Positions 11,925 to 23,972 of a stretch of DNA of 64,000 bases are shown here, in pieces (position 1 is the stretch's first letter; each line of letters begins with the position of its first letter). Below the pieces are notes generated by a model, which had not been told where the DNA came from, ran no database searches, and was given only the letters and a program-made list of their open reading frames with translations. Both the position numbers and the translations under genes were made by a program. Origin of the DNA: Larimichthys crocea (lineage: Eukaryota; Chordata; Actinopteri; Sciaenidae); contig NC_040028.1 of NCBI RefSeq assembly GCF_000972845.2, positions 12,992,244 through 13,056,243 on the forward strand, given 5' to 3'.

Positions 11925-14545
11925 TTGCCCGGCGCGGGTTACCGGGGCCCCCCCTGGAGCCAGGCTGAGGGTGGGGGTCTACACCCATGGGGCCTGGCCG
12001 GGCACAGCCCAAAAGGGTGACATGGGCCCCCCTTCCCATGGGCCCACCACCCATGGGAGGGGTCTCAAGGAGCAGGTGCGAAGAGAGATGGGCGGCAGTC
12101 GGAGGCGGGGACCCTGGCGGTCCAACCTCTGGTTGCAGAAGCTGGCTCTAGGGACGTGGAACGTCACCTCTCTGGCGGGGAGGAGCCTGAGCTGGTGCAC
12201 GAGGTTGAGAGTACCGGCTAGATATAGTCGGCTCGCCTCGACGCACAGCGTGGTTCCGGAACCAGTTTCCTTCAAGCATAAGGGTGTCCATATGTGCACT
12301 TGGCACCAGGACCCCCTCGGTCGCAGTTTGATGATCGACTTTGTGGTTGTATCGTCGGACTTGCGGCCACATGTTTTGGACACACACTGAAGAGAGGGGC
12401 GGAGCTGTCAACTGATCACCACTTGGTGGTGAGTTGGCTCCATGGTGACACGACTGGCAGGCCCAAACGTTCTGTGCGGGTTTGCTGGGAACGTCTGGCT
12501 GAATCTCCTGTCAGAAAGAGTTTCAACTCCCACCTCTGGGAGAGCTTCTCTAACGTCCCAGGGGATGCGGGGGACATTGAGTCCGAGTGGACCTTGTTCC
12601 ATTCCTCCATTGTCGAGGCGGCTGACCGGAGCTGTGGCCGTAAGGTGGTCGATGCCTGTCGTGGCGGCGGCCCCCGAACCCGCTGGTGGACACCGGCGGT
12701 GAGGGATGCCGTCAAGCTGAAGAAGGAGTCCTACAGAACCTTTTTGGCCTGCGGACTCCTGAGCAGCTGATGGGTATCACGTGCCAAGCGGAGTGCGGCC
12801 TCCGTGGTTGCGGAGGCAAAAACTCGGGCGTGGGAGGAGTTCGGTGAGGCCATGGAGAACGACTTTCGAATGGCTTCGGGGGTTCTGGCCACCATCCGGC
12901 GGCTCAGGCGTGGGAAGCAGTGCACTGTCAACACTGTGTTCCTGGGGAGGGGTGCTGCTGACCTTGACTGGGGACGTCTTGGGTCGGTGGAGGGAATACT
13001 TCGAAATCTCCTCAATCCCACCAGCACGTCTTCCCTTGAGGAGTCAGGGGACCCGTGGCGTTCGCCCATCTCTGCGGGACTGAGGTCGCTGAGGTAGTCA
13101 AAAAGCTCCTCGGTGGCAAGGCCCTGGGGGTGGATGAGGTCCGCCCGAGTCCTTAAGGCCCTGGATGTTGTGGGGCTGTCTTGGTTGACCGTCTCTGCAA
13201 CATCGCGTGGGACTCGGGGCGTGCCCCTGGATTGGCAGACCGGGGTGGTGGTTCCCCTCTTCAAAAGAGGGGACCGGAGGTGTGCTTCAACTATAGGGTC
13301 ACACTCCTCAGCCTCCCCGGGAAGTCTTTCGGGGGTCCTGGAGAGGAGGGTCGCCAGATTGTCGAACCTCGGATCCAGGGGAGCAATGTGGTTTTCGTCC
13401 TGGTCGTGGAACTGTGGACCAGCTCTTACCCTTAGCGCGGTCCTGGGGTGCATGGGAGTTTGCCCAACCAGTCTACTGTGCTTTGTGGACCTGGAGAAGG
13501 CGTTCGACGTGCCCTTCGGGGGGTCCTGTGGGGGGTGCTCCGGAGTATGGGGTTCCGGACTCATTAATACGGGCTATCCGTCCCTATACTCTCAGTGCCA
13601 GAGCTTGGTCCGCATTGCCGGAAGTAAGTCAGACCTGTTTCCAGTGGGAGTTGGATCCGCCAGGTGCCCTTTGTCACCGGTTGTGTTCATAACCTTTTAG
13701 ACAGATTTCTAGGCCAGCCAGGGGTTGAGGGGCTGCGGTTCGGTGGCCTACAGATTGGGTCACTGCTTTTTGCGGATGATCTAGTCTGTTTGGCTTCTCG
13801 GACGTGACCTTCAGCTCTCTCTGGAACGGTTCGCAGCTGAGTGTGAAGCGGCTGGGATGAGAATCAGCACCTCCAAATCCGAGACCATGGTGCTCAGCTG
13901 CTTCAGGAGTTTGGGCCTGCCAGGTCCTGCCTCAAGTGGAGGAGTTCAAGTATATCAGGGTCTTGTTCACGAGTGAGGGAAGGATGGAATGGGAGATCGA
14001 CCGGCGGTCGTGCGGCTTCTGCAGCTATGCGGACTCTGCACCGGTCCGTCGTGGTGAAGAGGAGCTGAGCCGAAAGGCGAAGCTCTCGATTTACCAGTCG
14101 GTCTACGTTCCTACTCTCACCTATGGTCACGAGCTTTGGGTAGTGACCGAAAGAATGAGATTGCGAATACAGTGGCTGAAATGGAGCTTCCTTCGCAGGG
14201 TGGCTGGGCTCTCCCTTAGAGATAGGGTGAGAAGCTCGGCCATCCGCGAGGAGCTCAGAGTAGAACTGCTGCTCCTCCGCATCGAGAGGAACCCAGTTAA
14301 GGTGGCTCGGGCATCTCGTGAGGATGCCTCCTGACTTCTCCCTGGTGAGACGAGCCGGGCACGTCCCTCCGGGAGGCGGCCCCGGGGAAGACCCAGGACA
14401 CGCTGGAGGGACTATGTCTCTCGGCTGGCCTGGGAACACCTTGAGGTCCCCCTAGGACAGCTGGACGAAGTGGCCGGGGAGAGGGACGTGGGCCGCCTGC
14501 TGAAGCTGCTGCCCCCCGCGACCCGACTAACGGATAAGCTGGAGA
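11925..14545 (+). mobile_element. Rex3-like RTE LINE, copy A, degenerate
   Basis: It begins with the GC-rich leader also seen in copy B, including ccaggctgagggtgggggtc. It keeps an N-terminal endonuclease piece (about 12120-12255, reading TWNVTSLAG then RYSRLASTHSV) that copy B lacks. It then jumps to the end of the endonuclease ([11 protein letters not shown]) and loses the middle part with the GDFNAHVG motif. Reverse transcriptase follows in many broken frames, then a C-terminal part with the signature RGRPRTRWRDYV and a 3' end aagatggatgg. None of it can be translated through. Family assignment rests on recognition of Rex3 in fish genomes. Confidence 0.75.
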
Positions 14546-14564
14546 AGATGGATGGACATAAGAA

Positions 14565-16045
14565 TAATGTAAAGTATGGGGAGGCACACTCGATAATAAA
14601 CATGGTAAATAGTAAAGAGTGTGCTCTTTTAGGCACACTCAATATGTATGGTGAATGTATTTAGTGCGCTCTTTCAGGCACACTCAATAATAAAGATTTG
14701 AAGAACATAGTGTGGTCGCCCTCTGGCCACCCACACTAATAAGCGCGGTGAATAACATTAGTGTGCTCTTTCAGGCACACTCAATAATAAGCGTGGTGAA
14801 TAACATATAGGGTTCTCTTTCAGGCACACTCAATAATAAGCGTGCTGATAACATATAGGTATATAGGGTATGTATATGTGTATATAGGTATATACGGTTA
14901 TAGTGCGCCTTGCCGCAGGGCCAGTTTTTGCTATGGGCCTGTGGGCGACTCCCAGGGCGCAATCTTGTGAGGGCGCACAGGCTCCCTGGAAAAAAAAAAA
15001 CAGTTTTCTATACCGCTCATTTCCACGTCAATTAGTGGAGTGGGCGCCCTCATTGTCACGTCAACTTACTGCTGAGGTCATACAGGTTATAGCGGGCGTT
15101 ATAGCGAGGACGACTGTATTTGATCGTATTTAGTTTTGCTGAACTGCAAATATTAGAATTGACACATGTCATGCAACTAATTTCACCCATAGGCAACCTA
15201 GTCTGGTTTAGTGCAAATTCCACAGACTGTGGATTTTTTTTATTACTGTACACTATATGCTAACTTAAATAACTTCTAATATACATTGACATGGCATTTT
15301 GTAATTTCGCCCAGGGCGTAAATGTAGCCAGGACCGCCTCTGTCTTGCAGGCACACTCAATAATAAGCCCGAGGAATAATATAACTGAGTATTTGTGCTG
15401 AGTGCTTTGTCAACACACTCAGTTATAAAATTGAGTATGGTGATAATAGATAGTGTGCTTTCAGGCACACTGAATAATAAGTATAGGGAATATATGTATA
15501 ATATATAGTGTGTGCTGTGGAGAAATTGCTGAAGTCAAAGGTCAATGGTGAGGTCAGGAAGGAAAGTCTTCAGGGCCTCTGATGTCTTATGCTCTAATAT
15601 TTATTGACGCTTGGCCAAGGAGATAGAGACACTCTCAAATGTACATCAAGTGCCTGAGTCGTCTCATTCTGTCAAACTCATGCTGGTGGATAGACTTAAA
15701 CCCCAAATAACACCACAAATACTACACGCCCCAGAATTAGTCAAAGAGAACGTTTTACCCATGGGGTGTTCAGCTATTCTAGTCTGGGACACAGATGTCT
15801 GTTTGAACGTCAACGGCAGCTATCTTTTTGTCTAGGAAGGCAGCAATAGGGCTCTTTGACCCTGGCCACCACAGTGTTGAGATAGACTGGCACCTAGTCA
15901 AACCCAAAACAATACTGCCGAGGACCTCAAGGCCCACATGTGACATCGTGTAACCTAAGGATAGAAATTCCATAACAGTGTGCTTTCAGGCACTCCATAA
16001 GCCCGGTGAATAGTTATAGTGGGCTTTGTCAAGCACATTCAATAA
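14565..16045 (+). repeat. Palindromic minisatellite with hAT MITE and solo LTR inserted, copy A
   Basis: Units of about 45-50 bases carry a short palindrome of the type gtgtgctctttcaggcacac followed by tcaataataagc. The array is broken by a hAT-like MITE at 14916-15342 and a solo LTR at 15513-15977, exactly as in copy B (21828-23310) but with scattered deletions. See the copy B entries for ends and target duplications. Confidence 0.75.
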
Positions 16046-16692
16046 TACAAATACTACTACTTCTATTATACTACTACTACTACTAATAATAATAATAATA
16101 ATATAATAATAGGCATGTTATCATCTGTTTTATTATTATCAATTTTTAAAAGCAAAGTTATTTGTTCCTCAAATACCAAATAATTTGTATGAACAGTCTC
16201 AGAACTGTACTGTAATAAAACTATGGCCATACAAGAGCTTCTAATGACCATGATTGATGATGGCAACCTGCAATTATTACAGAGTTTACAGTACATCAGA
16301 GAGGTGAGGGTAGACATATTAGAATTATCCCTCAGTATATGCAATACAGTCCAACAGCATCACAAGCTCACGCCTCTGTAAAACAGATCAACATTACTCT
16401 AAAGCAGTTTCAACAAAAATTCAACATCTACCTGGTATAAAAAGGATTTACTGGACTGTTTGTTCTTGGCTTAGCTCTACTTAATAAACTGATAACTGGA
16501 TGCATATTTTTAGAGAGAGGACTTAAAACAGTTGATTCAGGTAATTTACCTGTGATACTTAGTTGCATTCAGTTTTCTTTATATTATAACAAGAGAAGGT
16601 TTGAATTAAGTTGACACAGACACAGACAAACATTAGCATCAAATCAATTTATTGCAATGTATACATCACAAGTAACTTTAACTGGTTGAGCT

Positions 16693-17435
16693 TCACGCTC
16701 CATGATTTTTCTGATGGAGGCCACAGTTGCTTTCAGAGCTCCCCACTCTAAGTGGTGTCGGTATTCGCCTTTCTCCAGCAGGTACTGACGACCAGAGAAG
16801 TTGGGATGTTCAAAGAAAATCCAAGAGCCCTCCAGAACCTTGCAGGAATGGACTTCTGCCTGGGCCACTTCTCTTGGAAGACTTCATGCTGTCTGTCGCC
16901 TCCAAAGATTTGCCATCGAAGTTTGGCCGGTCAAACAACTGCAGCTTGCATGGGCCTTTGGCCTGAAACCAGAGCAGTCAAACCAATGTGATGTATGAGA
17001 AATATTTATTTTTTCTTGCTACTTTTGTTTGCCAACTTACATTTCTGATGTCCTGCAGGATCTGACACAGTCATTGAAGCCCATCCAGTGGCGGTGTCAT
17101 CGTACTCCCCTGGACAATGACATACTGGTAGCCTGGATAGTTGTTGCGCTCTACAGAACCCACCAGCCACCTTCTACCTTGACCGAGTTGCAACGTGGAT
17201 GTAGCCATCCAGATTAGCTGGTCCCCTTTGCAGTCGTGGACTTCCCCTGGAGTCCCGGTCCTCGTAGAACACAATCTGGAGAGAGATTAGAGAAGAACAG
17301 GATTAAACACTATCTGCATCTGTGTTTGCACATTTGCACTGACAAAACAACTGACATCTCTGTTTCCTGTATACAGAATCAGCTTGTGCAATGAAAAAAC
17401 ACAGTGAAAATACTGATAATTCTCACCTTCTCCAT
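16693..17435 (-). pseudogene. Gamma-crystallin (S-type), copy A, frameshifted
   Basis: This is the counterpart of the intact gene at 23973-24727. Exon 1 (17427-17435) reads ATGGAGAAG with donor GTGAG. Exon 2 (17041-17275) is 235 bp instead of 243 and exon 3 (16693-16962) is 270 instead of 273. The losses are separate one- and two-base deletions, including one just before the stop codon (cttcacgctcc against cttcacagctcc). TATA (17478-17487) and polyadenylation signal (16648-16653) are kept. Because the same deletion pattern affects the non-coding flanks, poor sequence quality is a better explanation than decay. If so, copies A and B are one real gene or two good ones. Confidence 0.7.
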
Positions 17436-18485
17436 CTGTGGTGCTTAAAGTACTAGACACCGTATCAAACACACTCTCTTTATACATGGCAGAGACAATA
17501 CAAACCAAATGCATGCTAGCAGTGCATGTATTATTTACAGTTCAAATTCATCTAGAGTCTTCCCATTGTTCTTACTCACTGAATTGCTATTCAACACACA
17601 ATGGTTGTTTAGCAGTGCCAAGTATCGAAACTTCACTGCTCGATCCAAACGGAGCTGAACTGCTGCAAGAAGGGTTAATGCAGTTTCATGTAGGCTATAA
17701 ACTGATGACACTGGAATGCAAACCCGTAAGACAAAAAAAATATAATTCCCATTTATTACATTTGGTTTTGTTATATCCTTCTGGTTATACTGGACTTACT
17801 GGAAAAATAACTCAATAACCTGTATTCTTTTATCACTATATTTTGTAATGTTTTGCACAACCACTTTAGCTCTACTGTCTGTGGATCGTCCCATTCAAGT
17901 TACAATACTTAACTACAATATACGCACAGGGACTGAGCCATGGCATGAGGCACATGTTCTTGATTTCTAAATCTATCTCGTTTATGTTTTAAGTTAAGTT
18001 TTGACTCCAGATAATAAACAGTGATAATCATAATGTATTTGCACTATAAAATGAATCCACCATATGGACAACGAAAAAAATGTCTGAATGCTACTGATAT
18101 TGTTATGATTAATATTCTTAGTCACCATTAAACAGACCATCATTGTCTGTTGTTGTCAGTCTATATTTGACATCCTTTAGCAACACAATGTACACCACCA
18201 TGAAATATGATTCAGAGTCTTTTCAAGACTATTTTATTTATTTTTTTATTTCTCTTATTATGAAGTGAATAGTTAAAATCAGTATTACCATCAACTGTGC
18301 TTAAATCTTTGATGGTATTAAAAATATAAAATTAAAAAGTTATTATAGTTTAATATAATATATTTATATTTAGTCAATATATTTCATATATTTCTTACAT
18401 TTGCAACAAGTTATTTTTTTACTGGTACCGATATTAGAGTTAACTACAGTTTATTTTGTGCATGATAATAACTTTAAACATAAAA

Positions 18486-18650
18486 TTATATCATCATCTT
18501 CCCTCACTGAGAAACATTCAGTGTCCTCTCAGAGGGCAGGTGAAGTTCATGAAGCGTGCTTCCTGCTCGGGGTTTAAACTCAGAGCACACAGCGACACCT
18601 GGTGGTTCAATGAAGTCATAACAGGGGCCAACACACAAACCTACGTACTT
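18486..18650. other. Unique spacer between duplicated blocks
   Basis: About 165 bases found only once, containing tcagtgtcctctcagaggg (a short palindrome) and ending in a TATA microsatellite that leads into copy B. No gene is seen. Confidence 0.5.
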
Positions 18651-18664
18651 CTTATTATATATAT

Positions 18665-18940
18665 ATATACACACTGAACAAAAATATAAATGCAACACTT
18701 TTGTTTCTGCTCTCATTTTTCATGAGATGAATTCAAAGATCTAAAACATTTTCTATATACACAAAATAACCATTTCTCTCAAATATTGTTCACAAATCTG
18801 TGTAAATCTGTGATAGTGAGCACTTCTCTTTTGCCGAGATAATCCATCCCACCTCACAGGTGTGGCATATCGAGATGCAATCAGGTCCTAGGTGAGGGAC
18901 CAGACAAAGCGCAGCTCAATCACCCCTGATGAAATGAGAT
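18665..18940 (+). mobile_element. DNA-transposon end or MITE fragment
   Basis: The sequence starting cactgaacaaaaatataaat and continuing through ttttgccgagataatccatc and cctcacaggtgtggcatat is a dispersed fish repeat that I recognise as the end of a DNA transposon. The family name is not certain. It is cut where the Rex3-like LINE begins. Copy A has the same fragment at about 11640-11910. Confidence 0.5.
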
Positions 18941-18944
18941 ATCT

Positions 18945-21800
18945 ATGGAGTCAGGTCTCCCTTGCCCGGACGCGGGTTACCGGGGCCCCCCCCTGGAGCC
19001 AGGCCTGAGGGTGGGGGTCTACACCCATGGGGCCTGGCCGGGCACAGCCCAAAAGGGTGACATGGGCCCCCCTTCCCATGGGCCCACCACCCATGGGAGG
19101 GGTCTCAGGGAGCAGGTGCGAAGAGAGATGGGCGGCAGTCGGCGCCTGTACGTTGGGGTTCAGCCCGGTGGATGAGAGGGTAGCCTCCCTTCGCCTTCGG
19201 GTGGGGGGACGGGTCCTGACTGTCGTCTGTGCATATGCACAGAATGGCAGCTCAGAGTACCCACCCTTTCTGGAGTCTTTGGAGGGAGTGCTGAAGAGCG
19301 CCCCCTCTGGGGACTCCCTCGTCCTCCTGGGGGACTTCAATGCTCACGTGGGCAGCGACAGTGAGACCTGGAGGGGCGTGATTGGGAGGAACGGCCCCCC
19401 TGATCTGAACCCGAGCGGTGTTCTGTTATTGGACTTCTGTGCTCGTCATGGACTGTCCATAACAAACACCAGGTTCAAGCATAAGGGTGTCCATATGGGC
19501 ACTTGGCACCAGGACACCCTCGGTCGCAGTTTGATGATCGACTTTGTGGTTGTATCGTCGGATTTGCGGCCACATGTTTTGGACACACACTGAAGAGAGG
19601 GGCGGAGCTGTCAACTGATCACCACTTGGTGGTGAGTTGGCTCCGATGGTGACAGACCTGGCAGGCCCAAACGTTCTGTGCGGGTTTGCTGGGAACGTCT
19701 GGCTGAATCTCCTGTCAGAAAGAGTTTCAACTCCCACCTCCGGGAGAGCTTCGCTCATGTCCCGGGGGAGGCGGGGGACATTGAGTCCGAGTGGACCTTG
19801 TTCCATTCCTCCATTGTCGAGGCGGCTGACCGGAGCTGTGGCCGTAAGGTGGTCGATGCCTGTCGTGGCGGCGGCCCCCGAACCCGCTGGTGGACACCGG
19901 CGGTGAGGGATGCCGTCAAGCTGAAGAAGGAGTCCTACAGAACCTTTTTGGCCTGCGGGACTCCTGAAGCAGCTGATGGGTATCACGTGCCAAGCGGAGT
20001 GCGGCCTCCGTGGTTGCGGAGGCAAAAACTCGGGCGTGGGAGGAGTTCGGTGAGGCCATGGAGAACGACTTTCGAACGGCTTCGAGGAGGTTCTGGACCA
20101 CCATCCGGCGGCTCAGGCGTGGGAAGCAGTGCACTGTCAACACTGTGTTCAGTGGGGACGGGGTGCTGCTGACCTCGACTGGGGACGTCTTGGGTCGGTG
20201 GAGGGAATACTTCGAAGATCTCCTCAATCCCACCAGCACGTCTTCCCTTGAGGAGTCAGGGGACCCCGTGGCGGTCTCGCCAATCTCTGGGACTGAGGTC
20301 GCTGAGGTAGTCAAAAAGCTCCTCGGTGGCAAGGCCCTGGGGGTGGATGAGGTCCGCCCGGAGTTCCTTAAGGCCCTGGATGTTGTGGGGCTGTCTTGGT
20401 TGACACGTCTCTGCAACATCGCGTGGACATCGGGGGCAGTGCCCCTGGATTGGCAGACCGGGGTGGTGGTTCCCCTCTTCAAAAGAGGGGACCGGAGGAT
20501 GTGCTTCAACTATAGGGGGATCACACTCCTCAGCCTCCCCGGGAAGGTCTTTTCGGGGGTCCTGGAGAGGAGGGTCCGCAAGATTGTCGAACCTCGGATC
20601 CAGGAGGAGCAATGTGGTTTTCGTCCTGGTCGTGGAACTGTGGACCAGCTCTATACCCTTAGCGCGGTCCTGGAGGGTGCATGGGAGTTTGCCCAACCAG
20701 TCTACATGTGCTTTGTGGACCTGGAGAAGGCGTTCGACCGTGCCCTTCAGGGGGTCCTGTGGGGGGTGCTCCGGGAGTATGGGGTTCCGGACTCATTAAT
20801 ACGGGCTATCCGTCCCTATACTCTCAGTGCCAGAGCTTGGTCCGCATTGCCGGAAGTAAGTCAGACCTGTTTCCAGTGGGAGTTGGACTCCGCCAAGGCT
20901 GCCCTTTGTCACCGGTTGTGTTCATAACCTTTATGGACAGAATTTCTAGGCGCAGCCAGGGCGTTGAGGGGCTGCGGTTCGGTGGCCTCAGGATTGGGTC
21001 ACTGCTTTTTGCGGATGATCTAGTCCTGTTGGCTTCATCGGAACGTGACCTTCAGCTCTCTCTGGAACGGTTCGCAGCCGAGTGTGAAGCGGCTGGGATG
21101 AGAATCAGCACCTCCAAATCCGAGACCATGGTGCTCAGCTGCTTCAGGAGTTTGGGCCTGCCAGGTCCTGCCTCAAGTGGAGGAGTTCAAGTATATCAGG
21201 GTCTTGTTCACGAGTGAGGGAAGGATGGAATGGGAGATCGACCGGCGGATCGGTGCGGCTTCTGCAGCTATGCGGACTCTGCACCGGTCCGTCGTGGTGA
21301 AGAAGGAGCTGAGCCGAAAGGCGAAGCTCTCGATTTACCAGTCGGTCTACGTTCCTACCCTCACCTATGGTCACGAGCTTTGGGTAGTGACCGAAAGAAT
21401 GAGATTGCGAATACAAGTGGCTGAAATGAGCTTCCTTCGCAGGGTGGCTGGGCTCTCCCTTAGAGATAGGGTGAGAAGCATCCGCGAGGAGCTCAGAGTA
21501 GAACTGCTGCTCCTCCGCATCGAGAGGAACCAGTTAAGGTGGCTCGGGCATCTCGTGAGGATGCCTCCTGGACTTCTCCCTGGTGAGACGAGCCGGGCAC
21601 GTCCCTCCGGGAGGCGGCCCCGGGGAAGACCCAGGACACGCTGGAGGGACTATGTCTCTCGGCTGGCCTGGGAACACCTTGAGGTCCCCCTGGGACAGCT
21701 GGACGAAGTGGCCGGGGAGAGGGAAGTCTGGGCCGCCCTGCTGAAGCTGCTGCCCCCGCGACCCGACTAACGGATAAGCTGGAGAAGATGGATGGACATA
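18945..21800 (+). mobile_element. Rex3-like RTE LINE, copy B, degenerate
   Basis: Endonuclease region (about 19165-19590): reading [11 protein letters not shown], then [11 protein letters not shown] (catalytic Asp-Asn pair), then [14 protein letters not shown], with a stop after LDTH. A second frame has STDHHLVVSWL. Reverse transcriptase (about 20010-21200): signatures FRPGRGTVDQL, CFVDLEKAFD, GCPLSPVVF and the FADD box at 21008-21019. The C-terminal domain follows with VPTLTYGHELWV and RGRPRTRWRDYV, ending LLPPRPD. The 3' end is gagaagatggatgg. At least four frame changes make it inactive. The N-terminal endonuclease piece present in copy A is deleted here. Confidence 0.8.
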
Positions 21801-22160
21801 AGAATAATAGTAAAGTATGGGGAGGCACACTCGATAATAAACATGGTAAATAGTAAAGAGTGTGCTCTTTTAGGCACACTCAATAAGTATAGTGAATAGT
21901 ATTTAGTGCGCTCTTTCAGACACACTCAATAATAAAGATTTGAAGAACAATAGTGTGGTCGCCCTCTGGCCACCCACACTAATAAGCGCGGTGAATAACA
22001 TATAGTGTGCTCTTTCAGGCACACTCAATAATAAGCGTGGTGAATAACATATAGGGTGCTCTTTCAGGCACACTCAATAATAAGCGTGCTGAATAACATA
22101 TAGGTATATAGGGTATGTATATGGTATATAGGTATATACGGTATATAGTGCGCCTTGCAG

Positions 22161-22596
22161 CAGGGCCAGTTTTTGCTATGGGCAATGTGGGCGACTGCCC
22201 AGGGCGCAATCTATGTGAGGGCGCACGAGCTCCCTGGAAAAAAAAAACAGTTTTCTATACCGCTCATTTCCACGTCAAGTTAGTGGAGTGGGCGCCCTCA
22301 TTGTCACGTCAACTTACTGCTGAGAGTCATACAGGTTATAGCGGGCGTTATAGCGAGGGACGACTGTATTTGATCGTATTTAGTTTTGCTGAACTAGCAA
22401 CTATTAGAATTGACATCATGTCATGCAACTAATTTCACCCATAGGCAACCTAGTCTGGTTTCAGTGCAAATTCACACAGACTGTGGATTTTTTTTATTAC
22501 TGTACACTATATGCTAACTTAAATAACTTCTAATATACATTGACATGGCATTTTGTAATTTCGCCCAGGGCGTAAATGTAGCCAGGACCGCCTCTG
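22161..22596. mobile_element. hAT-like non-autonomous element with 8-bp target duplication
   Basis: The left end is cagggccag. The right end, on the minus strand, is cagaggcggtcctggctac followed by gccctgggcg, and the left subterminal part has gcccagggcgc. The flanks are ccttgcag (22153-22160) and tcttgcag (22597-22604), an 8-bp duplication with one mismatch, the size expected for hAT elements. It has no coding capacity. Copy A has it at 14916-15342. Confidence 0.7.
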
Positions 22597-22755
22597 TCTT
22601 GCAGGCACACTCAATAATAAGCCCGAGGAATAATAGATAGTGTGCTTTGTCAAGCACACTCAGTTATAAAATTGAGTATGGTGAATAATAGATAGTGTGC
22701 TTTCAGGCACACTGAATAATAAGTATAGGGAATATATAGTATAATATATAGTGTG

Positions 22756-23237
22756 TGCTGTGGAGAAATTGCTGAAGTCAAAGGTCAATGGTGAGGTCAG
22801 GAAGGAAGAAAGTCTTCAGGAGCCTCTGATGTCTTATGCTCTAATATTTATTGACGCTTGGCCAAGGAGAATTAGAGACACTCTCAAAGTACATCAGAAG
22901 TGCCTGAGTCGGTCTCATTCTGTCAAACTCATGCTGGTGGATAGACTTAAACCCCAAGATAACACCACAAATACTACACGCCCCAGAATTAGTCAAAGAG
23001 AACGTTTTTACCCATGGAGGTGTTCAGCATATTCTAGTCTGGAGACACAGATGTCTGTTTGGAACGTCAACGGCCAGCTATCTATTATGTCTAGGAAGGC
23101 AGCAATAGGTCTCTTTGACCCTGGCCACCACAGTGTTGAGATAGACTGGCACCTAGTCAAACCCAAACAATAACTGCCGAGGACCTCAAGGCCCACATGT
23201 GACATCGTGTAACCTAAGGATAGAAAATTCCATAACA
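22756..23237 (-). mobile_element. Solo LTR with 5-bp target duplication
   Basis: The 482-bp segment starts TGCTGTGG and ends ATAACA on the plus strand, i.e. TG...CA ends. It is flanked by GTGTG on both sides (22751-22755 and 23238-23242). Read on the minus strand it carries an AATAAA signal about 110 bases before the 3' end, as an LTR should. A related sequence lies in the opposite orientation at about 58730-59181. No internal retroviral genes are present. Copy A has it at 15513-15977. Confidence 0.6.
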
Positions 23238-23334
23238 GTGTGCTTTCAGGCACACTCAATAAGCCCGGTGAATAGTATATAGTGTGCTTTGTCAAGCACA
23301 TTCAATAATACAAATACTACTACTTCTATTACTA

Positions 23335-23380
23335 CTACTACTACTACTACTACTAATAATAATAATAATAATAATAGGCA
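23335..23380 (+). repeat. TAC/TAA trinucleotide microsatellite
   Basis: Runs of tactac then taataa, as in the copy A block near 16065-16105. It lies between the minisatellite and the crystallin 3' flank. Confidence 0.8.
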
Positions 23381-23972
23381 TGTTATCATCTGTTATTATT
23401 ATTATCAATTTTTTAAAAGCAAGAGTTATTTGTTCCTCAAATACCAAATAATTTGTATGAACAGTCTCAGAACTGTACTGTAATAAAAACTATGGCCATA
23501 CAAGAGCTTCTAATGACCAATGATTGATGATGGCAACCTGCAATTATTACAGAGTTTACAGTACATCAGAGAGGTGAGGGTAGACTAAATATTAGAATTA
23601 TCCCTCAGTATAATGCAATACAGTCCAACAGCATCACAAGCTACAGCCTCTGTAAAACAGATCAACATTACTCTAAAGCAGTTTCAACAAAAATTCAACA
23701 TCATAACCTGGATATAAAAAGGATTTACTGGACTGTTTGTTCTTGGCTTAGCTCTACTTAATAAACTGATAACTGGATGCATATTTTTAGAGAGAGGACT
23801 TAAAAACAGTTGATTCAGGTAATTTACCTGTGATACTTAGTTGCATTCAGTTTTCTTTATATTATAACAAGAGAAGGTTTGAATTAAAGTTGACACAGAC
23901 ACAGACAAACATTAGCATCAAATCAATTTATTGCAATGTATAACATCACAAGTAACTTTAACTGGTTGAGCT

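Larger units (their letters stand above)
11617..18485. repeat. Duplicated 7 kb block, copy A (deletion-rich)
   Basis: This block matches 18650-25805 almost from end to end and in the same order: DNA transposon end, Rex3-like LINE, palindromic minisatellite, hAT MITE, solo LTR, S-type crystallin and AT-rich flank. Copy A is about 250-300 bases shorter, mostly through isolated one-base losses about every 30-60 bases (for example gaacaaaatata against gaacaaaaatata). About 165 bases of unique sequence (18486-18650) separate the copies. This is either a real tandem duplication with poor consensus or a falsely kept second haplotype or raw read. Confidence 0.9.
21828..23310 (+). repeat. Palindromic minisatellite array interrupted by two insertions, copy B
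   Basis: At least six units of about 45-50 bases lie at 21828-22120. More lie at 22605-22750 and 23240-23310. Each has a perfect or near-perfect palindrome such as gtgtgctttcaggcacac and a caataataagc spacer. A hAT-like MITE and a solo LTR split the array into three parts. The palindrome could form a small cruciform or hairpin. Confidence 0.75.

Noticed and set aside
11971..12390. Long overlapping open frames on both strands at 12.0-13.7 kb
   Set aside because: These are GC-rich shadows of the degenerate Rex3-like LINE, not separate genes.
21828..22120. Regular palindromic repeats as a CRISPR array
   Set aside because: The genome is eukaryotic, the units have no unique spacers, and there are no cas genes.
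22751..23173. 140-codon frame at 22.8-23.2 kb as a possible gene
   Set aside because: It falls inside a solo LTR with target duplications, and the related LTR has no such frame.
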